Under the pieces are notes generated by a model. The model searched no databases and had not been told where the DNA came from. It was given only the letters and a program-made list of their open reading frames with translations. Positions 1-8,073 of a stretch of 12,689 nucleotides of DNA are shown piece after piece (the first letter of the stretch is position 1; each line of letters opens with the position of its first letter). The stretch is from Acidothermales bacterium (GTDB taxonomy: Bacteria; Actinomycetota; Actinomycetes; Streptosporangiales; WHST01), in assembly GCA_017354575.1 (NCBI GenBank), contig JAFMQP010000065.1, forward strand, positions 1 through 12,689, given 5' to 3'. Made by a program: the position numbers and the translations under genes.

Positions 1-1
1 C

Positions 2-1138
2 ACCGACATCGACCCGATCCTGTTCCGCGTGGTCACGGCGGTGCTCGTCGTGGTCGGCGGGGCGGGCCTGATCCTCTACGGCGCGGCGATGCTGTTCATC
101 CCGGACGCCCGGTCGGGCCGCGCACCGATCGACCACGTCATCCCGCGCAGTACCCAGCGCAACGTAGGCGCGGCCACCGTCATGCTCGCGATCGTCTGCG
201 GGCTGGTCGTGATCGGCGGCTTCACCGGTGTGTTCGGCGGCGGCTCGATCAGCCTGGTCGTCCTCGCCGTCCTCGCCCTGCTCGTCGCCAACCGCCGTGG
301 CGTCGACCTCCGGCACGTCGTCCGCGGATCAGCCGACCCGCAGCGGCAGGCACGGCCCGGGCCACAGGTCCCGGGCACGCCCGCGGCGCAGGCGTTCGCC
401 GCGCACGCATCCCGGCTGCCGGCGCCGCCGTCCGCGGACGAGCAGCCGACGGAGTACGTCGACCTCGCGACGTCGGGCGACGGCCCGCCGTCCGCGCGGG
501 CGGCGCGGACGGCCAGGGCGCCGTCGATCACGTGGCTCGTGTGGCTGGCCGCGGTCGGCGTCGGCGTCGGCGTGTACGTGCTCCGGGAGCGCTACGGCGG
601 TTCCGCCGACGTCCGGGTGCCGCTGGCCGCCGCGCTCGCCACGCTCGGCGCGGGACTGCTCGCGTCCGCCTGGATCGGGCGGGCGCGGGTCAACGGCTGG
701 GGCGTGCTGCTGACCCTCGCGCTCGGCGCCACGACCGTTCTCGCCGGGCCCTACGAGCGCGTCGACTTCGGCCCCGTCGCCTGGGCGCCGACGTCCGCCG
801 CGGCGCTGGCCGCGCAGCAGCCGTACCGGCAGAGTGTCGGCCAGGCGCGGCTGGACCTCACCCGATTCCCCGCCAGCAGCGGCACGACGTACGACGCGAC
901 CGTGCAGATGACGGCGGGCCAGCTGACCGTGCTCGTCCCGAAGTCGGCGGCGGTGCACGTGTCATTGCGCTGCGGCGGGTGCAACGGCACGGTGTTGGGC
1001 GACAAGGTCGGCGGCGACAACGGCGGCGGTGGTGTGGTCCTCGACCGCAGCTACCCGTCCGGTGCGGCCAACGCGCCGGTCGTGGACCTCACGCTGCGGC
1101 TGACGGCCGGCAACGTGGAGGTGCGGCGTGTGGCATAG
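2..1138 (+). CDS. PspC-domain / LiaF-like multi-spanning membrane protein, 5' end outside the window
   Basis: The reading frame is open to the window edge; the start codon lies upstream. The first codons read TDIDPILFRVVTAV, then a glycine-rich hydrophobic helix ending in LFIPD, which matches the end of a PspC domain. The GTG at 29 would cut that domain in half, so it is not taken as the start. Counting from base 29, helices follow at about 48-68, 73-87, 168-185, 197-216 and 224-239, with a Pro/Ala-rich loop at 100-165 between them. Residues 255-369 form a soluble, beta-rich tail resembling the C-terminal domain of LiaF-type envelope-stress proteins (YDATVQMTAGQLTVLVP). This tail holds a Cys-x2-Cys pair at 315/318. 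PspC and LiaF proteins sense or modulate envelope stress; that role here is inferred from the family. The gene overlaps the next one by 11 bases. Family fairly sure, function not. Confidence 0.8.
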   Translation, partial: TDIDPILFRVVTAVLVVVGGAGLILYGAAMLFIPDARSGRAPIDHVIPRSTQRNVGAATVMLAIVCGLVVIGGFTGVFGGGSISLVVLAVLALLVANRRGVDLRHVVRGSADPQRQARPGPQVPGTPAAQAFAAHASRLPAPPSADEQPTEYVDLATSGDGPPSARAARTARAPSITWLVWLAAVGVGVGVYVLRERYGGSADVRVPLAAALATLGAGLLASAWIGRARVNGWGVLLTLALGATTVLAGPYERVDFGPVAWAPTSAAALAAQQPYRQSVGQARLDLTRFPASSGTTYDATVQMTAGQLTVLVPKSAAVHVSLRCGGCNGTVLGDKVGGDNGGGGVVLDRSYPSGAANAPVVDLTLRLTAGNVEVRRVA

Positions 1139-1355
1139 GACGAACTGGGGCGCCGTCGTCGGCGGGCTGGTGCTGCTCGCGATCGCCGGCCTGTTCCTGG
1201 CCGACACCCTCACGCCGCTGTCGCTGCCGCTGCTCGCCGTCGTCCCGCTGCTGCTCGGCGGGCTCGGCCTCGCCGCGCTGCTCGGACGCCGCTACGAGCG
1301 TGCCGCCGCGGCGCGGGCGCTCGCCAGGGAGCAGGACGAGCGGCGCGCACCGTAA
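1128..1355 (+). CDS. Small two-helix membrane protein coupled to the PspC gene
   Basis: A 75-residue protein starts at a GTG inside the last codons of the PspC-domain gene. A GGAGG at 1117-1121 lies 6 bases before it, and this supports the start and translational coupling. After a short MWHRTNWG head come two hydrophobic segments, about residues 10-26 and 29-51, separated by a Thr-Pro turn. A charged, Arg/Ala/Glu-rich cytoplasmic-looking tail of about 20 residues ends the protein. The layout resembles the small membrane proteins often found directly after PspC genes in actinomycetes. No catalytic motif is visible. I infer that it partners or stabilises the PspC protein, from overlap and topology only. 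Confidence 0.75.
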   Translation: MWHRTNWGAVVGGLVLLAIAGLFLADTLTPLSLPLLAVVPLLLGGLGLAALLGRRYERAAAARALAREQDERRAP

Positions 1356-1381
1356 CGAGGCGGAACGCCTCGACGGCAACT

Positions 1382-1415
1382 CGCGCGGCCGGCCGCCAAG
1401 GCGTACGGCCGCGCG
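1382..1415 (+). terminator. GC-rich hairpin after the PspC operon
   Basis: A perfect 9-bp stem (CGCGCGGCC at 1382-1390 pairing with GGCCGCGCG at 1407-1415) has a 16-base loop. It begins 27 bases after the stop of the small membrane gene. There is no T tract, but actinomycete terminators often lack one. Position and stem strength are the only evidence. Confidence 0.45.
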
Positions 1416-1528
1416 CTTCGACCAGGTGATGCACGACGAGTGGCCTGGCGAGCTCGTGCGGGCGTGGTCACATGGCATGGCCGGACTTCACATGGCCGCT
1501 CCGCCGCTTCACCCGACGAATGCCGGCT

Positions 1529-1586
1529 TCACACGCGTTCCGCATCGTGTGAGGGCCCTGTTGATCATGTTAACGTGATCAACAGG
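1529..1586. repeat. Composite hairpin plus TGATCA-rich palindrome, copy 1 of an intergenic element
   Basis: Two structures sit side by side between the convergent PspC operon and LCP gene. First is a 7-bp hairpin, TCACACG (1529-1535) with CGTGTGA (1546-1552), loop 10. Then comes a perfect 11-bp inverted repeat, CCTGTTGATCA (1557-1567) with TGATCAACAGG (1576-1586), around TGTTAACG. Bases 1546-1581 match 8017-8052 at 29 of 36 positions without a gap, so this is a copy of a repeated element rather than a lone palindrome. The convergent location suits a bidirectional terminator; a protein-binding or mobile repeat role is equally open. Confidence 0.7.
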
Positions 1587-1638
1587 CGGACGGCGGCCGG
1601 ACAAGCGGACGGCGGCGGGCACAGGGCCAGCGCAGGCA

Positions 1639-3096
1639 TCAGCCGAGGCGGCAGGTGGACTCGAAGGTCGTGCGCTTGGCCTTCTCCTTGGCCTTGGCCT
1701 TCGGCTTTCCGGTGCCGCCGGTCGAGCTGGCCGTGGCCGACGGGCCCGGGGTCGGCTTCTTCTCCGTCTTCGCGATCGTCTGCTGTGTCACCCGCGCGAT
1801 CTTCGCGTAGTCGGGGTTGACCGTGTCGTAGGCCGGCGGAACGAAGTTGACGCTGGAGATCTGCGCCGTCTTCGCCTTCTCACCGAGCTGGGTCAGCGCA
1901 GGCAGGTCGGCGCTGGGGATGTCGGTGAACACGTTCTTCTTCGTCGACGCCGCTATCTTCTGGAAACCCCTCAGCACCGTCGGCGGATCGGCCTGCTTGG
2001 CGATCGCGGCGAGGACACACTTCTGCCGCGCCATCCGGTGGTAGTCGTCGTCGACGGCGCGCGACCGCCCGTACCACAACGCCTGCTGGCCGTTGAGATG
2101 GCGGTCACCCTTGCGGATCCAGCCGGTGATGGGGTGTCCCTCGCCGCCGATCGGGATGTCCTTCTCGACGTAGAGGTCGACGCCGCCGATGGCGTTGACG
2201 ATGTCGACGAACGCCTGCAGGTTCACCAGGACGTAGTAGTCGATACCGATCCCCAGGATCTGCTCGATGACCTCCTGGAGCGCCTGGATGCCCGGCCGCT
2301 TCCCGTGGAAGGAGTCGGGGTTCTGTGCGCCGTACTCGTAGACGGCGTTCAGCAGGTCCGTGTAACCGTTCGGGAACTGGCTCCGCAGCCGCGGCGGCAT
2401 CGGCGCATGCTGCATGTTGCGCGGCAGGCCGAACAGGACCGTGTTGCCGGTGTGGGTGTCGATGCTCGCCACCGTCATGCTGTCGGTGCGGATGCCGGTG
2501 CGGTCGGAGCCGCCGTCGCCGCCGAGCAGCAGCACGTTGATCCGCGGCTTGCCGGCCCACGGGTCCTTGCCCTCCTTGGTCTTCCGCTTCTGGTCGTGGT
2601 CGGACGAGAAGACGTTGTTGAGGACGTCGCGACCGACGTACGCGTACCGGGCGGCGTAGATCGGCGGTGTCGACACGGCCAGGCTCAGCACGCCGATGAC
2701 GATCGCGGCGAGCGTGGCGTGGAACGGGCTCGGCCGGCCCGGGCTGCGGACGTAGTAGGCGGACACGATGACCGCCGACCAGCCGACGGCGAGCAACAGC
2801 GCGCAGACGATGACGGCGGTGAGCACGTTGCTGTCGACGAGGTAGGACATCAGCTCGGTGCGGTCCGTCGTGGTGCCGACGAACGCGGCGACGCCGAGCA
2901 GGGCCAGGAAGCAGACGAGGATGAATGCGCCGATCGCTTTCCGGCCGGCCCAGATGTGGCCGGCGCCGGGGATCAGCACGGAGAGCGCCGCGAGGCCCAC
3001 CGCTGCCCAGGTGTCGCGTCCGCGTCCACGGCGACGCCGCCGGCGGGCGGAGCGGGTGCCCATCTGACGATGGTGCAGCACCTCAGGCGGATGCAC
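1639..3096 (-). CDS. LytR-CpsA-Psr (LCP) family cell-wall glycopolymer ligase
   Basis: LCP enzymes move lipid-linked glycopolymers onto peptidoglycan outside the membrane; in mycobacteria Lcp1 attaches arabinogalactan this way. The protein is 485 residues from the GTG at 3096, chosen because GGGAGGG lies about 9 bases upstream. An ATG at 3063 (474 residues) also fits; an earlier in-frame start at 3135 would put that ribosome site inside the gene. A very basic head (about 15-27) precedes membrane segments near 31-44, 54-73, 91-115 and 127-145. The LCP domain spans about 185-365, with RTDSM at 203-207, LPRNM at 224-228 and the Arg/Asp-rich run YGRSRAVDDDYHRMARQ near 342-358, which holds the expected pyrophosphate-binding arginines. 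The tail after about 440 is Lys/Pro/Thr-rich and disordered-looking. It is monocistronic, divergent from the hydrolase gene. The glycopolymer handled cannot be told. Confidence 0.92.
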   Translation of the reverse strand: MHPPEVLHHRQMGTRSARRRRRRGRGRDTWAAVGLAALSVLIPGAGHIWAGRKAIGAFILVCFLALLGVAAFVGTTTDRTELMSYLVDSNVLTAVIVCALLLAVGWSAVIVSAYYVRSPGRPSPFHATLAAIVIGVLSLAVSTPPIYAARYAYVGRDVLNNVFSSDHDQKRKTKEGKDPWAGKPRINVLLLGGDGGSDRTGIRTDSMTVASIDTHTGNTVLFGLPRNMQHAPMPPRLRSQFPNGYTDLLNAVYEYGAQNPDSFHGKRPGIQALQEVIEQILGIGIDYYVLVNLQAFVDIVNAIGGVDLYVEKDIPIGGEGHPITGWIRKGDRHLNGQQALWYGRSRAVDDDYHRMARQKCVLAAIAKQADPPTVLRGFQKIAASTKKNVFTDIPSADLPALTQLGEKAKTAQISSVNFVPPAYDTVNPDYAKIARVTQQTIAKTEKKPTPGPSATASSTGGTGKPKAKAKEKAKRTTFESTCRLG

Positions 3097-3336
3097 CTCG
3101 TTCACCCTCCCTTCACGCCCGGCGGGTTGCGGCACACAGCATGACAGACGTACAGGTAGCCGATGGGGGACATGCTAACCGTGCCATATGTGAGTGGACG
3201 CGTGGCAAGTCCACGAGGTTGGCCGGCTCTCAGCATTCTCTCGGCAGGTGCCGGCAATGCCCGGTAATGTCGCCGCAGTATCGTTTCCGCCGCACCCGGA
3301 ATCCTCGCCGAGCACGCGACCAGAAGGGCATGCGAG
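3097..3336. promoter_or_regulatory. Divergent control region between the LCP and MBL-fold genes
   Basis: This 240-base gap must hold the starts of both transcripts. Weak -10-like hexamers of the TAnnnT form are TAGCAT on the minus strand (3172-3177, 75 bases before the LCP start) and TATCGT on the plus strand (3279-3284, 52 bases before the hydrolase start). Neither has a convincing -35. A 6-bp inverted repeat, GTGGAC (3194-3199) and GTCCAC (3209-3214), lies between them and could bind a regulator, but arms this short can arise by chance. The TAnnnT pattern is common, so these are guesses. Confidence 0.3.
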
Positions 3337-3975
3337 ATGCGTCTGACCAAGCTCGTGCACTCATGCATCCGGCTCGAGCGGGACGGGCGGACGCTGGTGA
3401 TCGATCCCGGTGTGTTCGGTGCGGACGAGGATCTCGCGGGCGCGGACGCCGTGCTCGTCACCCACGAGCATCCGGACCACGTGGACGTGACGCGGCTGCA
3501 GCGTGCGCTCGCCGCCGACGAGGACCTGCACGTGTGGACCAACGCGGCCGTCGCCCGCCTGCTCGACCAGGAATTCGCCGCTCGTGTCGACGTCATCGCC
3601 GGGGGTGACACGTTCGAGGCGGCCGGCCTGGACGTGCGGGTGCACGGCGAGCAGCATGCGCTCGTCCGCGACGACCTCCCGATCGTCGCGAACACCGGGT
3701 ACCTGATCGAGGGGGTCTTCCACCCCGGTGACGCGTTCACCGTGCCCGATCAGAGCGTGAGCCGGCTGTTGCTGCCGATCAACGCGCCGTGGGCGAAGCT
3801 CAACGAGACCCTGGTCCAGCTCCGCGCCGTCTGCCCGACGCACGTGCACCCGATCCACGACGCGTCGCTCTCCGAGATCGGGCGGCAGACCTACGGCGCC
3901 CACGCGGAGCAGATCAGTGCCCAGGTCGGCTGCACGTTCCGCTGGCTGATGCCGGGCGACACGGTGGACCTCTGA
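3337..3975 (+). CDS. Metallo-beta-lactamase-fold hydrolase, UlaG-like
   Basis: A 212-residue cytoplasmic protein with no signal peptide. The start ATG has AGAAGGG about 8 bases upstream. The N-terminus (MRLTKLVHSC, then LVIDPG near 20-25) is typical of the UlaG/YtkL-like branch of the metallo-beta-lactamase superfamily. The metal-binding signature HEHPDH is at 43-48. Further likely ligands are His107 (HGEQH) and the FHPGD at 129-133, where the Asp is the expected bridging ligand. HVHPIHD at 169-175 supplies the late histidines. The set of ligands looks complete, so an active metal-dependent hydrolase is expected. The substrate is unknown; relatives cleave phosphodiesters, lactones or phospholipid derivatives. 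It stands alone, divergent from the LCP gene, and context does not point to a pathway. Confidence 0.88.
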   Translation: MRLTKLVHSCIRLERDGRTLVIDPGVFGADEDLAGADAVLVTHEHPDHVDVTRLQRALAADEDLHVWTNAAVARLLDQEFAARVDVIAGGDTFEAAGLDVRVHGEQHALVRDDLPIVANTGYLIEGVFHPGDAFTVPDQSVSRLLLPINAPWAKLNETLVQLRAVCPTHVHPIHDASLSEIGRQTYGAHAEQISAQVGCTFRWLMPGDTVDL

Positions 3976-4169
3976 CGCGCCACCGGCGGCGTACCACGTA
4001 GCCCCGCGGCCCCCGATGCGATTGCGGATGTACGACCCCGGGCAGCCGCGTCGACACCGAACGTGCCGTCGCCCGCCGCCGGACACGATCGCGCTGATCC
4101 GCGCGATACCGGCGCGAACGCCGCCTCGCGGCCGTTTCATGGACCCGCATCGCAGCGGGAGGAGCGTCC

Positions 4170-4655
4170 ATGACCACAGGCCGACCAGCGCACAGGAAGT
4201 CGAGTGCCCGTGTCCTGTGGGTACTCGTGGGAGTGCTCGGCGGCGCGCTCGCGATCTTCTTCCTCGGTGTCGGCGTCGGCTCCGCCGGTTCGGGCTCAGG
4301 TGACCCCGTCGGCGCGACCGTCGCGGCGACCGTCACCGTCACCGCGACGGAGTCGGTGACGGCGACGGCGACGGTGACCGCGCAGGGGAACAAGCGCCGT
4401 CACCGGTCGACGGTGCGGGCGACCCACGCCCCGCGGCCGACGGCCACGGCCACGGCGCACCACCACCACCGGAAGCGGCCGACGCCGACGCCGACGAGCA
4501 CGAGGACGAGGACGTCGGCGCCGGTCCGGCACGGCGTCCACCCGGGCGCGTTCTGCGGCCCGCACGGCGCGATCGGCTACACCGACGAGGGCACCCGGAT
4601 GCGATGCTCGGCGAAGCCGGGTGACCCGCGCTGGCGCTGGCGCTCGGCCGGTTGA
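4170..4655 (+). CDS. Membrane-anchored extracytoplasmic protein with Thr/Val repeats and a His cluster
   Basis: A 161-residue protein with a strong ribosome site (GGGAGGAG at 4157-4164) 5 bases before the ATG. A basic head (to about 14) and one hydrophobic segment (15-37) suggest a signal anchor with the rest outside the cell. Residues 48-71 alternate Thr, Val and Ala; 78-120 are basic and proline-rich, with HHHH at 97-100 and a PTPTPTSTRTRT run. The final 40 residues form a compact motif, HPGAFCGPHGAIGYTDEGT, followed by RMRC and RWRWR. I recall similar Cys-Gly-Pro-x-Gly-Ala endings in other actinomycete exported proteins; Cys129 and Cys146 could form a disulfide. The Thr/Pro stretches could be O-mannosylated. 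No function is recognised. The gene ends 13 bases from the convergent end of guaA. Confidence 0.75.
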   Translation: MTTGRPAHRKSSARVLWVLVGVLGGALAIFFLGVGVGSAGSGSGDPVGATVAATVTVTATESVTATATVTAQGNKRRHRSTVRATHAPRPTATATAHHHHRKRPTPTPTSTRTRTSAPVRHGVHPGAFCGPHGAIGYTDEGTRMRCSAKPGDPRWRWRSAG

Positions 4656-4663
4656 CCGCGGGC

Positions 4664-6219
<1,556 letters not shown>

Positions 6220-6225
6220 CCGGAC

Positions 6226-6231
6226 AAGCTA
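6226..6231 (-). promoter_or_regulatory. Candidate -10 element for a leaderless guaA transcript
   Basis: On the minus strand TAGCTT fits the actinobacterial TAnnnT -10 pattern and ends 6 bases before the guaA GTG, so transcription would begin at or next to the start codon. A weak -35 (TGAGCA, 17-base spacing) overlaps the glpD stop. The lack of a ribosome binding site upstream of guaA supports the leaderless reading. Confidence 0.5.
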
Positions 6232-6251
6232 GCGCACCCCCGCCGTGCTGC

Positions 6252-7955
6252 TCAGGTCGCCAACAGGTCGGGGGCGCCCAACCGCGCGGCGTCGGCGGTG
6301 GTGTCGTCGAGCTGCTCCTGCGACCGCCGTTCGGCCTCGATACGCAGCCGGTAGTGCTCGACCTCGCGCTCCACCTGCCGGTCGGTCCAGCCGAGCTCGG
6401 GCGCGATGAGCTCGGCGACCTGGCGCGCGGACTCGACGCCGCGGTCCCAGGTCTCGATGGAGATCCTGGTGCGCCGGGTCAGCACGTCCTCCAGGTGCCT
6501 GGCGCCCTCGTGCGACGCGGCGTAGACGGCCTCGACGGCGAGGTAGTCGTCGGCGCCCGGCAGCGGCTTCCCCAGCTCGGGTCGCGCGTCGACGAGCGCG
6601 AGCAGCTCGTCGACCAGCGTGCCGTACCTGCGCAGCAGGTGCTCGATGCGCGCGACGTGCAGCCCGTGCGCCGTCGCCAGCCGGAACCGCTCGTTCCACC
6701 GCACCGGGTACCCGGACCCGCCGACCACCGGCGTCCGGTCGGTGCACGACTCCGGCACCCGGCCGGGCAGCCCGCGCGCGGCCACGTCGATCGCGTCCTT
6801 CGCCATCACCCGGTACGTCGTGTACTTGCCGCCGGCGACGACGACCAGGCCGGGTACGGGCTGCGCGACGCTGTGCTCGCGGGACAGCTTCGACGTCTCG
6901 TTCGTCTCGCCGGCGAGCAGCGGCCGCAGGCCGGCGTATACGCCCTCGACGTCCGCTCGCGTCAACGGCGAACGCAGCACCGCGTTGACGTGCTCGAGCA
7001 GGTAGTCGATGTCGGTGGCGCTGGCCGCGGGGTGCACCTTGTCGAGGTCCCACGAGGTGTCGGTCGTCCCGACGATCCAGTGCCGGCCCCACGGGATGAC
7101 GAACAGCACGCTCTTCTCGGTACGCAGGATCAGCCCGGTGTCGAGGTGGATGCGGTCACGCGGCACGACGAGGTGGATGCCCTTGCTCGCGCGGACGTGG
7201 AACCGGCCGCGGCCGACCAGCTGCTGGACGTCGTCGGTCCAGACGCCGGTGGCGTTCACGATCTGCCGCGCGCGGACGGGGAAGTCCTCGTCGTTCTCCA
7301 GGTCGCGCACCTCGACGCCGGTGACCCGCTCGCCCTCGCGCCGGAACCCCGTGGCCCGGCAGTTGGTCGCCAGCGCGGCGCCGTACTGTGCGGCGGTGCG
7401 GGCCAGCATCATGGTGAACCGCGCGTCGTCGACCTGCGCGTCGTAGTACTGCAGCGCGCCGACGAGCGCGTCGTCGCGCAGCGCGGGCGCGATCCGCAGC
7501 GCCTGCCGCTTGGACAGGTGCCGGTGGTGCGGCATGCCGCGGCCGTGCCCTCCCGCGCTCGCCATCATGTCGTAGAGCAGCATGCCGGTGCCGGTGTACG
7601 CGCGCTCCCAGGCGTGGTGCTTCAGCGGGTACATGAACGGGATCGGGTGCACGAGGTGCGGCGCGAGCCGCTGCACGAGCAGGCCGCGTTCCTGCAGGGC
7701 CTCGCGTACCAGCGCGAAGTCGAGCATCTCGAGGTACCGGATGCCGCCGTGGATCAGCTTGCTGGAGCGGCTTGACGTGCCGGCGGCGTAGTCGCGCATC
7801 TCCACCAGCGCGACGGTGAGGCCGCGGCTCACCGCGTCCACGGCGGCTCCGGCGCCGACCACGCCGCCGCCGATCACGACGACGTCGAACTCGTCCGCGG
7901 CCATCCGCCGCAACGACTCCGCCCGGTGCTGCGGCGACAGGCTGCCGGTGTCCAC
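6252..7955 (-). CDS. glpD: Aerobic glycerol-3-phosphate dehydrogenase (FAD)
   Basis: Oxidises sn-glycerol 3-phosphate to dihydroxyacetone phosphate at the membrane and passes electrons to the quinone pool. The protein has 567 residues, a normal length. The FAD-binding Rossmann signature VVVIGGGVVGAGAAVDAVSRG occupies about 25-45. It is followed by the family segments SSRSSKLIHGGIRYLEMLDF and HLVHPIPFMYPLKHH, then VNATGVWTDD and VIPWGRHWIVGTTDT. The C-terminal helical domain (about 400-530) is intact. The GTG start has AGAAGGGGG about 8 bases upstream. It follows glpK on the same strand with a 118-base gap containing a palindromic repeat, so the two may be one operon with an attenuated or separately started second gene. 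guaA follows after 32 bases. Confidence 0.97.
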   Translation of the reverse strand: MDTGSLSPQHRAESLRRMAADEFDVVVIGGGVVGAGAAVDAVSRGLTVALVEMRDYAAGTSSRSSKLIHGGIRYLEMLDFALVREALQERGLLVQRLAPHLVHPIPFMYPLKHHAWERAYTGTGMLLYDMMASAGGHGRGMPHHRHLSKRQALRIAPALRDDALVGALQYYDAQVDDARFTMMLARTAAQYGAALATNCRATGFRREGERVTGVEVRDLENDEDFPVRARQIVNATGVWTDDVQQLVGRGRFHVRASKGIHLVVPRDRIHLDTGLILRTEKSVLFVIPWGRHWIVGTTDTSWDLDKVHPAASATDIDYLLEHVNAVLRSPLTRADVEGVYAGLRPLLAGETNETSKLSREHSVAQPVPGLVVVAGGKYTTYRVMAKDAIDVAARGLPGRVPESCTDRTPVVGGSGYPVRWNERFRLATAHGLHVARIEHLLRRYGTLVDELLALVDARPELGKPLPGADDYLAVEAVYAASHEGARHLEDVLTRRTRISIETWDRGVESARQVAELIAPELGWTDRQVEREVEHYRLRIEAERRSQEQLDDTTADAARLGAPDLLAT

Positions 7956-8016
7956 GGCGAACGCCCCCTTCTGCTCGCTTCACACGATGAACCAGTGCTT
8001 CCCACGTCCTGCAGGC

Positions 8017-8054
8017 CGTGCGAAGCCCCAGTTGATCATGAGAACATGATCAGC
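8017..8054. repeat. TGATCA-rich palindrome between glpK and glpD, copy 2 of the intergenic element
   Basis: A perfect 8-bp inverted repeat, TGATCATG (8033-8040) and CATGATCA (8045-8052), encloses AGAA. Bases 8017-8052 align with 1546-1581 at 29 of 36 positions without gaps. As in copy 1, the 5' flank CGTGCGAAGC (8017-8026) can pair with an upstream GCTTCACACG (about 7977-7986), with one mismatch and a longer, 30-base loop. It lies 21 bases after the glpK stop, so it could stop, attenuate or process the glpK-glpD transcript. Confidence 0.7.
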
Positions 8055-8073
8055 CGGGACACCCCCGAGGCTG

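Noticed and set aside
1468..1496. Direct repeat TCACATGGC at 1468-1476 and 1488-1496
   Set aside because: Only two 9-base copies 20 bases apart with no gene start nearby; chance is a fair explanation.
3097..3135. Earlier LCP start at 3135
   Set aside because: The best Shine-Dalgarno sequence (GGGAGGG near 3105-3111) would then be inside the gene.
2038..3144. 368-codon plus-strand open frame antisense to the LCP gene
   Set aside because: Shadow frame; the minus strand carries a full LCP domain with its conserved residues.
3983..4082. Distant inverted repeat CCGGCGGCG / CGCCGCCGG after the hydrolase gene
   Set aside because: The arms are simple GC-rich sequence more than 80 bases apart; expected by chance at this base composition.
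4320..4400. Possible tandem DNA repeat rich in GACGGC and GACCGT
   Set aside because: It is imperfect and explained by codons for the Thr/Val/Ala-rich segment of the exported protein.
6354..7775. 473-codon plus-strand open frame antisense to glpD
   Set aside because: Low-complexity Val/Arg/Asp composition and complete overlap with an unmistakable glpD.
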